Part shown: piece by piece, positions 1 to 8,937 of the stretch
Layout: every line of letters starts with the position of its first letter
How positions within the stretch are numbered: position 1 is the stretch's first letter
Assembly: GCA_016930015.1 (NCBI GenBank)
Contig: JAFGHR010000010.1
Coordinates: 1 to 64,000, forward strand
Reading direction: 5' to 3'
Length of the DNA: 64,000 bases
Source of the DNA: Anaerolineae bacterium
GTDB taxonomy: Bacteria; Chloroflexota; Anaerolineae; Aggregatilineales; Aggregatilineaceae
Position numbers and translations under genes: made by a program
The notes under the pieces: model-generated
Told to the model about the DNA's origin: nothing
Databases searched by the model: none
Seen by the model: the letters and a program-made list of their open reading frames with translations, nothing else

Positions 1-2395
1 CCACGATCAGCGCGATGTCCTGGTACACGGCGGGATGGGTGGGCACCGGCTTGATGTCGCGCCGCACGGCGATATCGGCGATCAGGGCGTCCAGGTCCAG
101 CTCAGCCGCCAGGATGGGGCGTTCGAGGTTCAGGCCGAGATCAAATGCCTGGCACACCAGCGGGTTCACCTGGCCCACTACACCGACCGCACGCCCGCCG
201 ATGCGCAGCAGCGCCACGCGCCCCGGATGGAACGAACTATGCTCGACCGGCTCAAACGTGACGGCGCCTTCCACGTGCATATCGCGCAGCATGGTTTCGA
301 TCACGCCCTTCAGGTCGTAAAAGTCCATGTTTTCGGTGCTGAAATCGCCCTGCCACTGGGGCACACCGCGTGATCCGGTCAGCAGCAGCCCCACGCGGCC
401 CGGTTCGTCGGGCAGTAATTCGCCGTCTACCGGCAGGTAAACATGCCCGATCTCGAACAGCATTTGCCGGTCGGTGTGACGCGCATTATTCGCCGCCACG
501 TCGAGCATACTTGCCAGTAGGGTATGCCGCATCACGGTTTTGTCAGCGGAAATCGGGTTAGCCAGCGTGACATACGGCACGTCCGGCCAGTCGGAGGGCT
601 GGCCGTCCGGCGTCAGCAGCGCTTCACGTTCGGGCATGGTCAGCCGGTACGTGACGATCTCGCGCAGCCCGGCGCGGGCCAGCACGTCGCGCAGTTTTTC
701 TTCGCGTTCCAGGGCAAAATTGGTGCGTTGTTCGGGCAGGGCGTCGGCAATGATCGTGTTCGGGATGCGGTCGTAGCCGTACACGCGCGCCACTTCTTCG
801 ATCAGATCGGCCTGCCCAGTAAGCCCGGCGCCGATATCCAACCGGTGATCGGGCGCGGTGACGTGCAACACGTCGCCATCCTCGACGACCTCGAATTCCA
901 GCGCGCGCAGGATCGCGACGATCTCGTCCTGCGGGATCACGATCCCCAGCAGGCGCTCGACTTCACTCAGGGGTAAATCGACGCGCACCGTTTCGGCGGG
1001 CAGCGGGTACTCGTCGATGATGCCCTGGGTGATCACGCCGCCGCTCCACTGGCGCATCAATTCGATGCCGCGCCGCAGGCCGCGCGGGGCCATTTCCGGG
1101 TGAACGCCCCGGCTGAAGCGCATCCCGGCTTCACTGTCTATTCTCTGGCTTTGCATGGTGCGCCGGATGTTGATGAAGTTCCAGTTCGCTGCTTCGAGCA
1201 GAACATTGGTTGTGGGCCGGATTTGCGCCGCCGGTGTGCCGTGCGGCAGGTCGTCCCCATCATCCTGCGCGTAAAATACCGGGTCCTGTACCTCGGTTTC
1301 CATGCCGCCCATCACGCCGCCCATGCTGTGCGCGCCCCGTTTGTCTGTCACCAGGATGTTGAAATCATCCAGCGTGTGATCGACACTATCCAGCGTGACC
1401 AGGTGCTCGCCCGGCTCTGGCAGGCGTGTGATCACGACCGGCCTGTCGCCATCGGCCCGTTCTACAAGTATATCCCAGTCGAAGGCGTGCAGCGGTTGGC
1501 CCAGTTCCAGCATCACGTAGTTCGTCGCGTCTACGATGTTATCGATCGGGCGCATCCCGGCCAGCTTCAGGCGGCGCTGCACCCAGCCGGGTGACGGTTT
1601 GAGTTCGATATCACGGATCAGCGCCAGCGTAAAACGCGGGTTGAGTTCCGGCTCGTGGATGTCCAGCGCTACCTGGCCCGCGATCGGCGGTCCTTCAGCG
1701 ACCACGTCGAGCGGCGGGTAGTGTAATTCCGCCCCAGTGAGCGCGGCCACTTCGCGGGCAACGCCCACAATGCTGAAGGCGCGGGCGATGTTGGGCAGCA
1801 TGTCGATATCCAGCACGGCATCACCCAGCACATCCTGGAGCGGGGTACCGGGCGGCACGTCGCCGAACTCGTCGTGATCGAGCAGCATGATCCCTTCGTG
1901 CTCGTTCGAGATGCCCAGCTCTTTTTCCGAGCATACCATGCTGCGGTTGGGAACCCCGCGCAGCTTACGTTCCTTGAGGATCATGCGGCTGCCGTCGTTA
2001 GCGTGCCCGTCGATGACCTCGGCGCCTTCGTGCGCAAACGGAGCCAGCAGCGGCGGGTCGAGCGGTCCCTGGTTTTTGTACGGGAACAGGTTCGGCGCGC
2101 CGGTAACGCACTGTTCGAGTTCGCCGCCGCCATAGTCTACCAATGCCAGGACCAGCCGGTCGGCGTCGGGGTGCGCTTTGATCTCGCGGATCGCGCCCAG
2201 CACCAGTTTGTCACGGTCCCACACCAGGTGATCCGACGGCGGCAGGTTGATGCCTTCCGGCGGATCGCCCTGCGGCACCCCGATGTAACGAATCTCGGTG
2301 ACTTCCAGACCGGCCAGGGTCAGGCGCTCGGCCAGTTCTTCGATCGAAAGCGTGATGTCTACATAATCTTTGAGCCAGGAAATCGGAACTTTCAT
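1..2395 (-). CDS. pheT: Phenylalanyl-tRNA synthetase beta subunit, 3' end missing
   Basis: Large subunit of the alpha2-beta2 enzyme that charges tRNA-Phe. Translating the minus strand from the ATG at 2395 gives an N-terminus starting MKVPISWLKDYVDI, the standard PheT opening. It is followed by a tRNA-binding (EMAP-like) segment with HPDADRL near residue 75 and a cysteine/glycine stretch typical of that fold. The reading frame stays open to base 1, so the gene runs out of the window on the left; roughly 798 codons are present, about the usual full length. A GGAGAG ribosome site (plus-strand CTCTCC, 2405-2410) sits at good spacing before the ATG. It is the last visible gene of a T-box-controlled operon pheS, FAD-subunit-like gene, map, pheT. 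The separation of pheS from pheT by two other genes is unusual. Confidence 0.95.
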   Translation of the reverse strand, partial: MKVPISWLKDYVDITLSIEELAERLTLAGLEVTEIRYIGVPQGDPPEGINLPPSDHLVWDRDKLVLGAIREIKAHPDADRLVLALVDYGGGELEQCVTGAPNLFPYKNQGPLDPPLLAPFAHEGAEVIDGHANDGSRMILKERKLRGVPNRSMVCSEKELGISNEHEGIMLLDHDEFGDVPPGTPLQDVLGDAVLDIDMLPNIARAFSIVGVAREVAALTGAELHYPPLDVVAEGPPIAGQVALDIHEPELNPRFTLALIRDIELKPSPGWVQRRLKLAGMRPIDNIVDATNYVMLELGQPLHAFDWDILVERADGDRPVVITRLPEPGEHLVTLDSVDHTLDDFNILVTDKRGAHSMGGVMGGMETEVQDPVFYAQDDGDDLPHGTPAAQIRPTTNVLLEAANWNFINIRRTMQSQRIDSEAGMRFSRGVHPEMAPRGLRRGIELMRQWSGGVITQGIIDEYPLPAETVRVDLPLSEVERLLGIVIPQDEIVAILRALEFEVVEDGDVLHVTAPDHRLDIGAGLTGQADLIEEVARVYGYDRIPNTIIADALPEQRTNFALEREEKLRDVLARAGLREIVTYRLTMPEREALLTPDGQPSDWPDVPYVTLANPISADKTVMRHTLLASMLDVAANNARHTDRQMLFEIGHVYLPVDGELLPDEPGRVGLLLTGSRGVPQWQGDFSTENMDFYDLKGVIETMLRDMHVEGAVTFEPVEHSSFHPGRVALLRIGGRAVGVVGQVNPLVCQAFDLGLNLERPILAAELDLDALIADIAVRRDIKPVPTHPAVYQDIALIV

Positions 2396-2443
2396 TGAAT
2401 CGAACTCTCCTGCAACATGCTGTTTGCTGGCCGGTGGCGGATA

Positions 2444-3187
2444 TCAGGCCGCCGTCGCCAGAATCGGGGTGTCGCCATCGATAATCACGGTGTGTTCGTA
2501 CTGAGCCGCGACCGCGCCGTCAATCGTGCGCAGCGTCCAGCCGTCACTTTCGGTAAAGACTCGCCCTTTACCCGGCGTCAGGAACGGTTCGATGGTGAGC
2601 ACCATACCGTCCTCGAATGTTTGTTTGTAGTGTTTGTTGTAAAAATTCGGGACATTGGGCGGCTCGTGAATATGACGCCCGACACCGTGCCCGGTCAGTT
2701 CCCGGATGATGGCATAACCACCCCGGCGGGCGACCGCTTCAACCGCTATGCCGACCCGGTTAATGGGCTGCCCGGCACGCGCGGTTTTGATCGCCTCGGT
2801 GAGCGCGTCTCGTGTGAAGGAACACAACCGCTCATAGTCGGGATTAAACGGCGGCACCAGGGCGCTGGCGCCCGTGTCTCCCCAATAGCCCTCCAACTCG
2901 GCGGACACGTCCACGTTGATGATGTCGCCCGGCTGGATCACACGCTTGCCGGGGATGCCGTGCGCCGCCTCGTCATTCAGGCTGATGCACGTACAGCCGG
3001 GGAACTTATAGGCCAGGATCGGCGCTGACCGGGCGCTGTGCTCTTTCAGAAAGGCCGCCCCAATCGCGTCCAACTCGGCGGTCGTCATGCCCGGTTGGAT
3101 GTAGGCCAGCATGTGTTGCAGCGCCTGCCCACAGATTTGACCGATGCGCAGGATACCCCGCAGGTCTTTGTCATTGTCGATGGTCAT
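2444..3187 (-). CDS. map: Methionine aminopeptidase, type I
   Basis: Cytosolic metalloprotease that removes the initiator methionine from nascent proteins. All five metal-ligand positions of the pita-bread fold can be read in order: the Asp pair in NVDVSAELEGYWGDTG, the His in TGHGVGRHIHEPPN, the Glu in TIEPF and the Glu in QYEHTVII. At 247 residues it is the usual short type I length, with no N-terminal zinc-finger extension. The ATG at 3187 is preferred over the upstream in-frame GTG at 3193 because a GGAG site lies 5-6 bases before it. It sits 48 bases upstream of pheT and 60 bases downstream of the FAD-subunit-like gene, so it probably shares the T-box transcript. Confidence 0.95.
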   Translation of the reverse strand: MTIDNDKDLRGILRIGQICGQALQHMLAYIQPGMTTAELDAIGAAFLKEHSARSAPILAYKFPGCTCISLNDEAAHGIPGKRVIQPGDIINVDVSAELEGYWGDTGASALVPPFNPDYERLCSFTRDALTEAIKTARAGQPINRVGIAVEAVARRGGYAIIRELTGHGVGRHIHEPPNVPNFYNKHYKQTFEDGMVLTIEPFLTPGKGRVFTESDGWTLRTIDGAVAAQYEHTVIIDGDTPILATAA

Positions 3188-3247
3188 AATCACTCCTGCT
3201 GCGGGCGCGGGGAGACAACCTCGCGGCCCGAATCGTAAAAAAACGGA

Positions 3248-4087
3248 TCAGCTTCTGTAGGCTTGTGCTTGTTCCCATGCCCGTATTACGGCGCGGCGAG
3301 CCACCACGCGCGCCATTTCCAGCCGGTAGTCGCGGCTGCCCCAGTGATCGCCCGGCGGATCAAGCACCAGGTAATCGAGCGCCGCGTAAATGTCGCGCGT
3401 TTCGTCAAAGACGCGCGCGGTGTCGGGCTGCGGAATAGGCGTGGACGCGATGCCGCACATCGCCAGCGTGGTATGCAGCGCGTTCGACTCCGGCTGGCAT
3501 TCGACCGACGCCACCGCCCCCACAATCGGCGCATCGGCGGGCGTTCGCGCCACTTTTTCATAGGCGACCGCTGCCTCTCGCGGCCCGCGCGTAATCCGCA
3601 CCTGGCCGATCAGGTGGCGGCGCACATCACCCGGTGTCGAAAACCAGGCAGGCATCGTCAGGTGCATGACCACGTCCAGCCGCTTGATGACGGCTCCCAG
3701 CGCCAAGAACAACGTCAGCGTGGGCGACTGGGGATCGCGCTCCATCAGCAGGTCGCCCAGCGCCATCGTGTTACGCAGCGTTTGCGGTACTTCCTGGGCC
3801 AGCATCGTCGCCACCGCACCTAACCGGGGATGCGCCTCGGCGCGTTCCTCGCAGGCAGCGCGGGCTTGTTCCAGCGTGAGCATGGTGCCCAACCGCAGCG
3901 ACGTGTCGCTGTCGATCGCATAATCCAGCTTTAAATCATCCAACTGGACCGCCGCCAGTACATGCGGGCTGGAACTTCGCTGGAGCGCGACGCCGTTGTA
4001 CAGCGGGTACGTGCCGGGCTGGGCCAGCAAGGCGGCAGCCTCTTTGACAGACTTCGGCTTGTGAAGTGTTTTTAAGTTCAGCAGCAT
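3248..4087 (-). CDS. Molybdenum-hydroxylase FAD-binding subunit-like protein (CoxM/CutM type)
   Basis: About 279 residues resembling the medium, FAD-binding subunit of CO dehydrogenase/xanthine dehydrogenase enzymes. It has the N-terminal pattern KPKSVKEAAALLAQPGTYPL, an arrangement like the family's IRN-TIGG segment (QTLRNTMALGDLL, about residue 105), and a CO_deh_flav_C-like C-terminal half. The glycine-rich FAD-pyrophosphate motif normally written AGGTDL is replaced by YNGVALQ, and the GGN motif by ALGDLL, so flavin binding is doubtful. The ATG at 4087 follows an AGAAGG site at 7-base spacing; the in-frame TTG at 4093 is less likely. No large molybdopterin subunit or 2Fe-2S subunit is nearby, but an XdhC-like gene lies about 1.6 kb upstream. 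It lies inside the phe operon. It could be a divergent paralogue with a non-redox role. Confidence 0.7.
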   Translation of the reverse strand: MLLNLKTLHKPKSVKEAAALLAQPGTYPLYNGVALQRSSSPHVLAAVQLDDLKLDYAIDSDTSLRLGTMLTLEQARAACEERAEAHPRLGAVATMLAQEVPQTLRNTMALGDLLMERDPQSPTLTLFLALGAVIKRLDVVMHLTMPAWFSTPGDVRRHLIGQVRITRGPREAAVAYEKVARTPADAPIVGAVASVECQPESNALHTTLAMCGIASTPIPQPDTARVFDETRDIYAALDYLVLDPPGDHWGSRDYRLEMARVVARRAVIRAWEQAQAYRS

Positions 4088-4172
4088 GATCAATCCTTCT
4101 CAAAAAGTATTGACGGGTTCTGGCTGCCGGTCGGGTTGACCATCACCAGCAGCCGGAACGCCGTTTGCCGGA

Positions 4173-5207
4173 CTAAAACTGCTCCAGGAAGCGGAGATCG
4201 TTACCCCAGAAATAGCGAATATCCTTGATGCCGTGTTTGAGCATGGTCGAACGCTCTGGCCCCAGCCCGAAGGCAAACCCGCTCCATTGTGTCGGATCGT
4301 AGCCGCCGTTTTGCAGCACGACCGGGTGTACCATACCCGCTCCGGCGATTTCCAGCCAGCCGGTATATTTACAGACCGGGCAGCCCTGGCCCTCGCACAA
4401 AATACACTCGACATCGACTTCGATACTCGGCTCGGTGAACGGGAAGTATGAGCCGCGAAAACGCACGCGCTTATCCGCGCCAAACAGCCGCCGCGCAAAC
4501 TCGGCCAGTGTGCCTTTGAGGTCGGTCATGCGGATATTGTGGCCCACCGCCAGCCCTTCGACCTGGTTAAATTGAATCTCGCTGCGGGCTGAAATCTGCT
4601 CGTAGCGGTAACACATGCCGGGCAGGATCACGCGGACCGGCTTGGTGCCGTTTTCGCCGTAGGCATGCATGGCCCGAATCTGGCCGGGGCTGGTGTGCGT
4701 GCGCAGGATCACGCCGGGCGTGGCCACGTGGAACGTGTCCCACATGTCGCGCGCCGGGTGGTGCGGCGGGATGTTGAGCAGCGTGAAGTTGGTGTCGTCG
4801 TCTTCAACGTCACGGCTGCGGAACACCTGAAAACCCATATCGGCCCAGATCGCGTAGATTTCCCGCAGCGTTTGCGTGGCGGGATGCAAGCCGCCGGTCG
4901 GGATGCGGCGGCCCGGCAGCGTCACGTCAATGGCACCCTCTTCCAGGTTGCGGGCGAGTTCCTGCTGGCGGATCAGGTCTTCACGCGCTTCGTACTGCGC
5001 GGTGAGGTCGTTTTTGATCACGTTCGCCCGCTGGCCAAACGCGGCCCGTTCCTCTTTGGGCAGATCGGCGGTCGAACGCAGCGCCAGCGTAATTTCCCCT
5101 TTTTTGCCGAGGTGCTGCCGGAACCATATCGTGAGCGTGTCGCTGTCGGTGATGGTATCCAGTTCGTTGAGCGCGTTGGTATAGATGGTTTCAAGCTGTT
5201 TTAGCAT
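4173..5207 (-). CDS. pheS: Phenylalanyl-tRNA synthetase alpha subunit
   Basis: Catalytic subunit of phenylalanyl-tRNA synthetase. Class II aminoacyl-tRNA synthetase motifs are clear: motif 2 around FRSRDVEDDDTNFTLLN and HTSPGQIRAM, and motif 3 in SGFAFGLGPERSTMLKHGI near the C-terminus. A CILCEGQGCPVC segment looks like the zinc-knuckle insertion seen in some PheS proteins. The N-terminal coiled coil that binds tRNA spans about residues 1-95. Two further Met codons lie upstream (5213, 5243). The ATG at 5207 is chosen because a GAGG site is spaced about 8 bases from it but only 2 from the ATG at 5213. It is the first gene after the T-box leader, whose terminator ends near 5235. Confidence 0.95.
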   Translation of the reverse strand: MLKQLETIYTNALNELDTITDSDTLTIWFRQHLGKKGEITLALRSTADLPKEERAAFGQRANVIKNDLTAQYEAREDLIRQQELARNLEEGAIDVTLPGRRIPTGGLHPATQTLREIYAIWADMGFQVFRSRDVEDDDTNFTLLNIPPHHPARDMWDTFHVATPGVILRTHTSPGQIRAMHAYGENGTKPVRVILPGMCYRYEQISARSEIQFNQVEGLAVGHNIRMTDLKGTLAEFARRLFGADKRVRFRGSYFPFTEPSIEVDVECILCEGQGCPVCKYTGWLEIAGAGMVHPVVLQNGGYDPTQWSGFAFGLGPERSTMLKHGIKDIRYFWGNDLRFLEQF

Positions 5208-5234
5208 GGGCATATCCTCGTAGCCTACCTGAAA

Positions 5235-5599
5235 CAAAAACATCCCGTCGCCAATCCAACCGGATCATGGATCCGACCGGATCAGGGACGAGATGGAATC
5301 TCGCGGTACCACCCTGCTTAGCCGACCGGCGCACAGCAACGCGGTCGACTCGCTTCATTATCACCGCCGTCACTGCCGACCAGATAATCACTGGCGTACA
5401 GGTGAGAGCGGCTGCCCCGGTAACGCTGGGCTTGCGGAGCGGACTACTGGCACCGTAAAGAACCGGCGCGTTCCCCCGTCGGCTCAGGAGCGAACTTCGG
5501 CGCGGGCCGCCTCGTCCGGGCTTGCAGTCGGTGACCCAGACTCCCTGGGAGCGAAAAACGCGCGTACTTTTCTCCGTCACGGCCTTTAACATATGTTAG
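5235..5599 (-). promoter_or_regulatory. T-box riboswitch (Phe, UUC specifier) upstream of pheS
   Basis: Minus-strand leader between the promoter and pheS. The hallmark T-box sequence AGGGTGGTACCGCG lies at 5302-5315 and is the part that pairs with the acceptor end of uncharged tRNA. The stem I specifier segment reads GAAGTTCGCTCCTGAGCC (about 5481-5498), placing a UUC Phe codon at 5494-5492. A GGGTCACCGACTGCAAGCC-like segment further 5' (about 5520-5545) fits the distal stem I loop. Downstream of the T-box, a long hairpin with arms CATCTCGTC and GACGGGATG runs into TTTTTG (5240-5235) and forms the intrinsic terminator. Uncharged tRNA-Phe would favour the antiterminator and expression of pheS and the genes behind it. 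Confidence 0.93.
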
Positions 5600-5606
5600 T
5601 GTATCT

Positions 5607-5635
5607 AGTATGCCAAACGGGCGGTTGGCTGTCAA
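5607..5635 (-). promoter_or_regulatory. Promoter of the pheS T-box operon
   Basis: On the minus strand a perfect TTGACA -35 (5635-5630) is followed after 17 bases by CATACT (5612-5607). Transcription would start near 5600, immediately upstream of the T-box leader. Confidence 0.75.
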
Positions 5636-5707
5636 CCCTTCGCAGGAAAATAAGTCGTCCCGTTTGCCGGATCGGATTCCGACCGTTTTTTGCGAGCGAA
5701 CCATGCA

Positions 5708-6739
5708 TCATCGGGCCGGAAGCACACCATCACGGCGCCCGTTTTTTACGGCGATGATCTCGGCCATGATACTTAGCGCGATTTCCTGCGTGGTTTTGCC
5801 GCCGATGTTCAGGCCGACCGGCGTGTAAATCGTGGGCAGCCGGTTCATGTCGAATCCAGCCGCCGCCGCGCGCGCCACGCGTTCTTCATGGCGGTTCCGC
5901 TGGCCGATGGCGCCAATATACCGCACCGGGTGATCGGCCAGCGCGTGCAGCATGGCATCCTCAAAGCGCGGTTCGTGGTTGAGCGACACAACAAACGTCC
6001 GGCGGTCGGCGCCCACCTGCGCGATCACGTTGGCGGGCGAGGCCGCGATCACCTCGTCGGCATCGGGGTGTTTTTCGCGGGTGGCAAAGGCCGCGCGGCT
6101 GTCGGTTACGACCGTGCGGAAACCCATCAGTTTGGCAAAACGCACCAGCGGCACGGCGACCTGTTCGCCGCCAAAGATCAACAGTGTCAGCGGCGGCTGC
6201 ACCGGTTCGAACAGCGCAACACGGCCATCCGGGTACGACACGCTGATGGGTGTGTCGGCGTCGAACGCGGCTTGAGCGTCCGGGATTACATCTGAGGGCA
6301 GGGTGGTTGTATCGTCAGCATGGTGGATCAACGCGTGGACGGGATCGGGCGCGTCGGGCTGTCCCGGCGTGCACAGCGTGACGGCGAGACAGGTCGGCGG
6401 CGTGGTCAGCATATCCAGTAAATGGTCGTCCAGCGGTTCGACCAGCACATCGATCTTACCGTCACAGTTTAAGCCGATCTCGACCAGCGAATTTTCGACG
6501 TGTTTGTAGTGCAGTATGAGCGCGTGACCGTTGGCTAACACAGCTTGTGCGGCGGCGTAAACGTCGCCTTCAACACAGCCGCCGCTGACCGCACCCACAA
6601 ACCGATTCTCGCTCGTGATCGCCATGCGTGCCCCCAGCGGCTGGCTTGACTTGCCCACAACGTGCACGATGGTTGCCAGCGCAACCGGCTGTCCGCCTTG
6701 TATCCAGGCGGCAGCCTGATCCAAAATATCTTTGTTCAT
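5708..6739 (-). CDS. XdhC/CoxI family protein
   Basis: 343-residue protein of the family that inserts or protects the sulfurated molybdenum cofactor in xanthine dehydrogenase/CO dehydrogenase-type enzymes. The N-terminal XdhC_CoxI domain is recognised from GARMAITSENRFVGAVSGGC followed by EGDVY (about residues 36-62). The C-terminal Rossmann domain starts at LLIFGGEQVAVPL (about 187) and ends with the conserved YTPVGLNIGGKTTQEIALSI stretch. The family's usual GAGHV-type glycine loop reads FGGEQVA here, so nucleotide binding may be altered. The ATG at 6739 has a modest CAGGA site. A molybdenum-hydroxylase-like FAD subunit gene lies nearby, but no catalytic subunit is seen in the window. Confidence 0.85.
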   Translation of the reverse strand: MNKDILDQAAAWIQGGQPVALATIVHVVGKSSQPLGARMAITSENRFVGAVSGGCVEGDVYAAAQAVLANGHALILHYKHVENSLVEIGLNCDGKIDVLVEPLDDHLLDMLTTPPTCLAVTLCTPGQPDAPDPVHALIHHADDTTTLPSDVIPDAQAAFDADTPISVSYPDGRVALFEPVQPPLTLLIFGGEQVAVPLVRFAKLMGFRTVVTDSRAAFATREKHPDADEVIAASPANVIAQVGADRRTFVVSLNHEPRFEDAMLHALADHPVRYIGAIGQRNRHEERVARAAAAGFDMNRLPTIYTPVGLNIGGKTTQEIALSIMAEIIAVKNGRRDGVLPAR

Positions 6740-6862
6740 GATGTATCCTGTTGCCGGTATGGGTCCCGGTTGGTGGAAACCGCCAGCCGGGAATCAAATT
6801 TATTTCACGGCGGCTATTGTGACGCAGTGAGCGGCAAAATGCCAGATCAGTTGCCCCGGCGT

Positions 6863-7010
6863 CGGGGTCATCGCATAACAAACGCCCCTCCCCCGCGCGA
6901 CCGTCGGTCGCGCACCCCCTCCCCGGCTAAGTCCAGCTTGGCTGGACGGGGGAAATAGGGGGAAGGCGTTGCTCAAAAGCCCAACCGTAAATTTGATGCA
7001 ATCACCCTGG
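6863..7010. repeat. MITE-like dispersed element, copy A
   Basis: About 148 bp of noncoding DNA filling the gap between the XdhC and rtcB genes. The left end GGGGTCATCGCATAACAAAC and the right end ATTTGATGCAATCACCCTG are imperfect inverted repeats of each other. Inside, the motif ACGCCCCTCCCC near the left end and GGGGGAAATAGGGGGAAGG near the right end are shared with the copies at 44904 and 55520. The centre holds a GTCCAGCTTGGCTGGACGGG hairpin. No ORF is present. Confidence 0.8.
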
Positions 7011-7023
7011 TCGTGGCGTGTTT

Positions 7024-8490
7024 TTAGCGGCGGCGGCCTTTTTTCGTGCGGCGTCTTTGATCGGATTTGCGATCCCGGCGCTGGGCGCGGCCTGGGTCCA
7101 TCTTGACCAGTCTGGGCTGGAACTCGGCCAGAGCCACGACCAGGTCGGACTGTTCGGCCATCACCTGGCGAATGTCTTTGTACGCGCCGGGCGCTTCGTC
7201 CAACCCGGCGGACAGCAGTTCGATTCCCTGTTCGCGCAGCCCGCGCTTGACGATATCCCAGTCAAATGTCCGGAACGCCTGTTTGCGGCTCATGCGGCGG
7301 CCTGCGCCGTGCGCCGCGCTGGAGAGTGATTCCGCGTTGCCGAGGCCGCGCACCACAAAACCCGGCGCGCTCATGCTGCCGGGGATCACGCCCAGGGCAT
7401 CTTTGCCCGCCGGAGTCGCGCCCTTACGATGCACGATCACGTCCTGCCCATCGACGGTTTCTTTCCACGCGTAGTTGTGATGGTTCTCGATGCCGCCCAG
7501 CACCGGCACGCGCAGCGCGTCCACGATCTGGCGGTGGATCACGGCGTGATTCGCGCTGGCATAGTGACCGGCCAGCGTCATCGCGGCCCAATATTCCGCG
7601 CCGGATGCGGCGTCGAGGTCCAGCCACGCCAGGTGTTTGAAATCTTTGGGCAGGGTGGGGCGCTGCTGCATGGCGACGTGGGTGTAGTGGTCGGCCATTT
7701 CCAGCCCAAAACGACGGCTCCCGCTGTGGCTGAGTACGGCGAGGTACGTGCCGGGCGGGATCGTGCCCTGCGGCGAGTCGATCTGTGTGTGGACGTTAAG
7801 CGCGCCGAACTCGACAAAGTGATTGCCGGAGCCGCTGGTGCCGAGCTGGTGCCACGCCGTATCCTTGAACTGGCGGGCGACCGGGTGTTCATCCCATGCG
7901 GGATCGTCCATCACGGGGTGATCGCGGGGTACGTCCCAGGTGTGACCGGGGCCAAAACGGGTATTTTCTTCGAGCACGGAACGGAAACGCTCGCGTTTCT
8001 GGTCCAGCACGTGCGGCGAGGCGTTGAACACCGTCATACGCATCCGGCAGGCAATGTCTACGCCGACCGCATACGGGATCACGCTGTTTGACGTGGCGAG
8101 CACACCGCCAATCGGCAGGCCGTACCCCTGGTGCGCATCGGGCATCAGGGCGCCGCGTACAGCCACCGGCAGACGGACCGCGCGTTTCATCTGGTCCAGC
8201 GCGCCAACCTCGATTCCCTCCGCGCCCCAGACGCGGTACGGCGCGGCAGTGGTCAGATCATAACTGCTGGTTCGCTCGCGGTGATGTTCATAGGCGGTCA
8301 GGGCCGCCGCGACAGCCCCGTACACTGGGTCGTCGAGAAAGTCGCCGGGCGCATTGAGCACGTCCGCCAGGTCGCTCAGGATCGCGTCGTCGTCCAACCC
8401 GTCAGCCTGGGCCGCATGCGCCGCCTGGAGCGCCAGTCCAACCGTTTTGCCGGGGCGGTAGCCGAGTTTTATAATGGTGTTGCCGTCCAT
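7024..8490 (-). CDS. rtcB: RtcB-family RNA ligase
   Basis: About 488 residues. RtcB joins RNA ends carrying a 2',3'-cyclic phosphate or 3'-phosphate to a 5'-OH, through a guanylylated histidine. The manganese/GTP-binding residues are in place: GVDIACRMRM (Asp and Cys), GSGNHFVEFG, LSHSGSRRFG, NHHNYAWKE, and AAHGAGRRMSR, which carries the histidine that becomes guanylylated. The translation could begin upstream at 8532, but a GGAGG site at 8500-8504, nine bases before the ATG at 8490, fixes that start. No archease or RNA cyclase gene is adjacent. The C-terminal tail is rich in Arg/Lys (RRDRKSDQRRRTKKGRRR), perhaps for RNA binding. Confidence 0.93.
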   Translation of the reverse strand: MDGNTIIKLGYRPGKTVGLALQAAHAAQADGLDDDAILSDLADVLNAPGDFLDDPVYGAVAAALTAYEHHRERTSSYDLTTAAPYRVWGAEGIEVGALDQMKRAVRLPVAVRGALMPDAHQGYGLPIGGVLATSNSVIPYAVGVDIACRMRMTVFNASPHVLDQKRERFRSVLEENTRFGPGHTWDVPRDHPVMDDPAWDEHPVARQFKDTAWHQLGTSGSGNHFVEFGALNVHTQIDSPQGTIPPGTYLAVLSHSGSRRFGLEMADHYTHVAMQQRPTLPKDFKHLAWLDLDAASGAEYWAAMTLAGHYASANHAVIHRQIVDALRVPVLGGIENHHNYAWKETVDGQDVIVHRKGATPAGKDALGVIPGSMSAPGFVVRGLGNAESLSSAAHGAGRRMSRKQAFRTFDWDIVKRGLREQGIELLSAGLDEAPGAYKDIRQVMAEQSDLVVALAEFQPRLVKMDPGRAQRRDRKSDQRRRTKKGRRR

Positions 8491-8937
8491 GCGATTTGTC
8501 CTCCACACCATGCGCCGGTGGTATATGCGCATTTTTTTATTCGACTGCGTCGATTCTTACAAGAAATAACGGGATTTTTATTGCAGCAACCTTTGCTTGC
8601 GGTTAACTTCTAGGTTATAAACAACGTATGCTTAACGAGTGGCCTATGGCGTGCGGGAATCTGTCTCCCCGGTGAACTGGTGGGATGGCATGCGAACGCG
8701 TGCAAATTTTTGCAAAGCCACATCGCGGTTGGTGACTATTTTCAAAACGCCAAGGTATTGACTAATTTGTTTACATTTGTAATATTAAATGTTATGATAA
8801 GGGATACTGGTCTGTTTTTTGCCAGGTGGTAAATAGGTTTGAATGATCGTCGGCATGGTTGGTCTATTAACGAGATTTATCGACAGGCATCGCCAATTTA
8901 CTATGACTTACACGTGGTGGCATCACAGGAGTGAAAC
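8491..8937. other. Intergenic region between rtcB and the receiver gene
   Basis: About 450 bases with no convincing ORF. The part after 8560 is clearly richer in A+T than the flanks. It contains the promoter-like site listed at 8758-8785 and a 12-bp palindrome TTACATTTGTAA (8771-8782). No tRNA or other RNA gene was recognised. Confidence 0.6.
8758..8785 (+). promoter_or_regulatory. Promoter candidate upstream of the receiver gene
   Basis: TTGACT (8758-8763), a 16-base spacer, then TAATAT (8780-8785). The palindrome TTACATTTGTAA overlaps the spacer and -10, a placement expected of a repressor operator. The gene starts about 150 bases downstream. Confidence 0.55.

Noticed and set aside
5708-6739. 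Part of a complete CO dehydrogenase operon
   Set aside because: Only XdhC-like and FAD-subunit-like genes are present; the catalytic and iron-sulfur subunits are absent.
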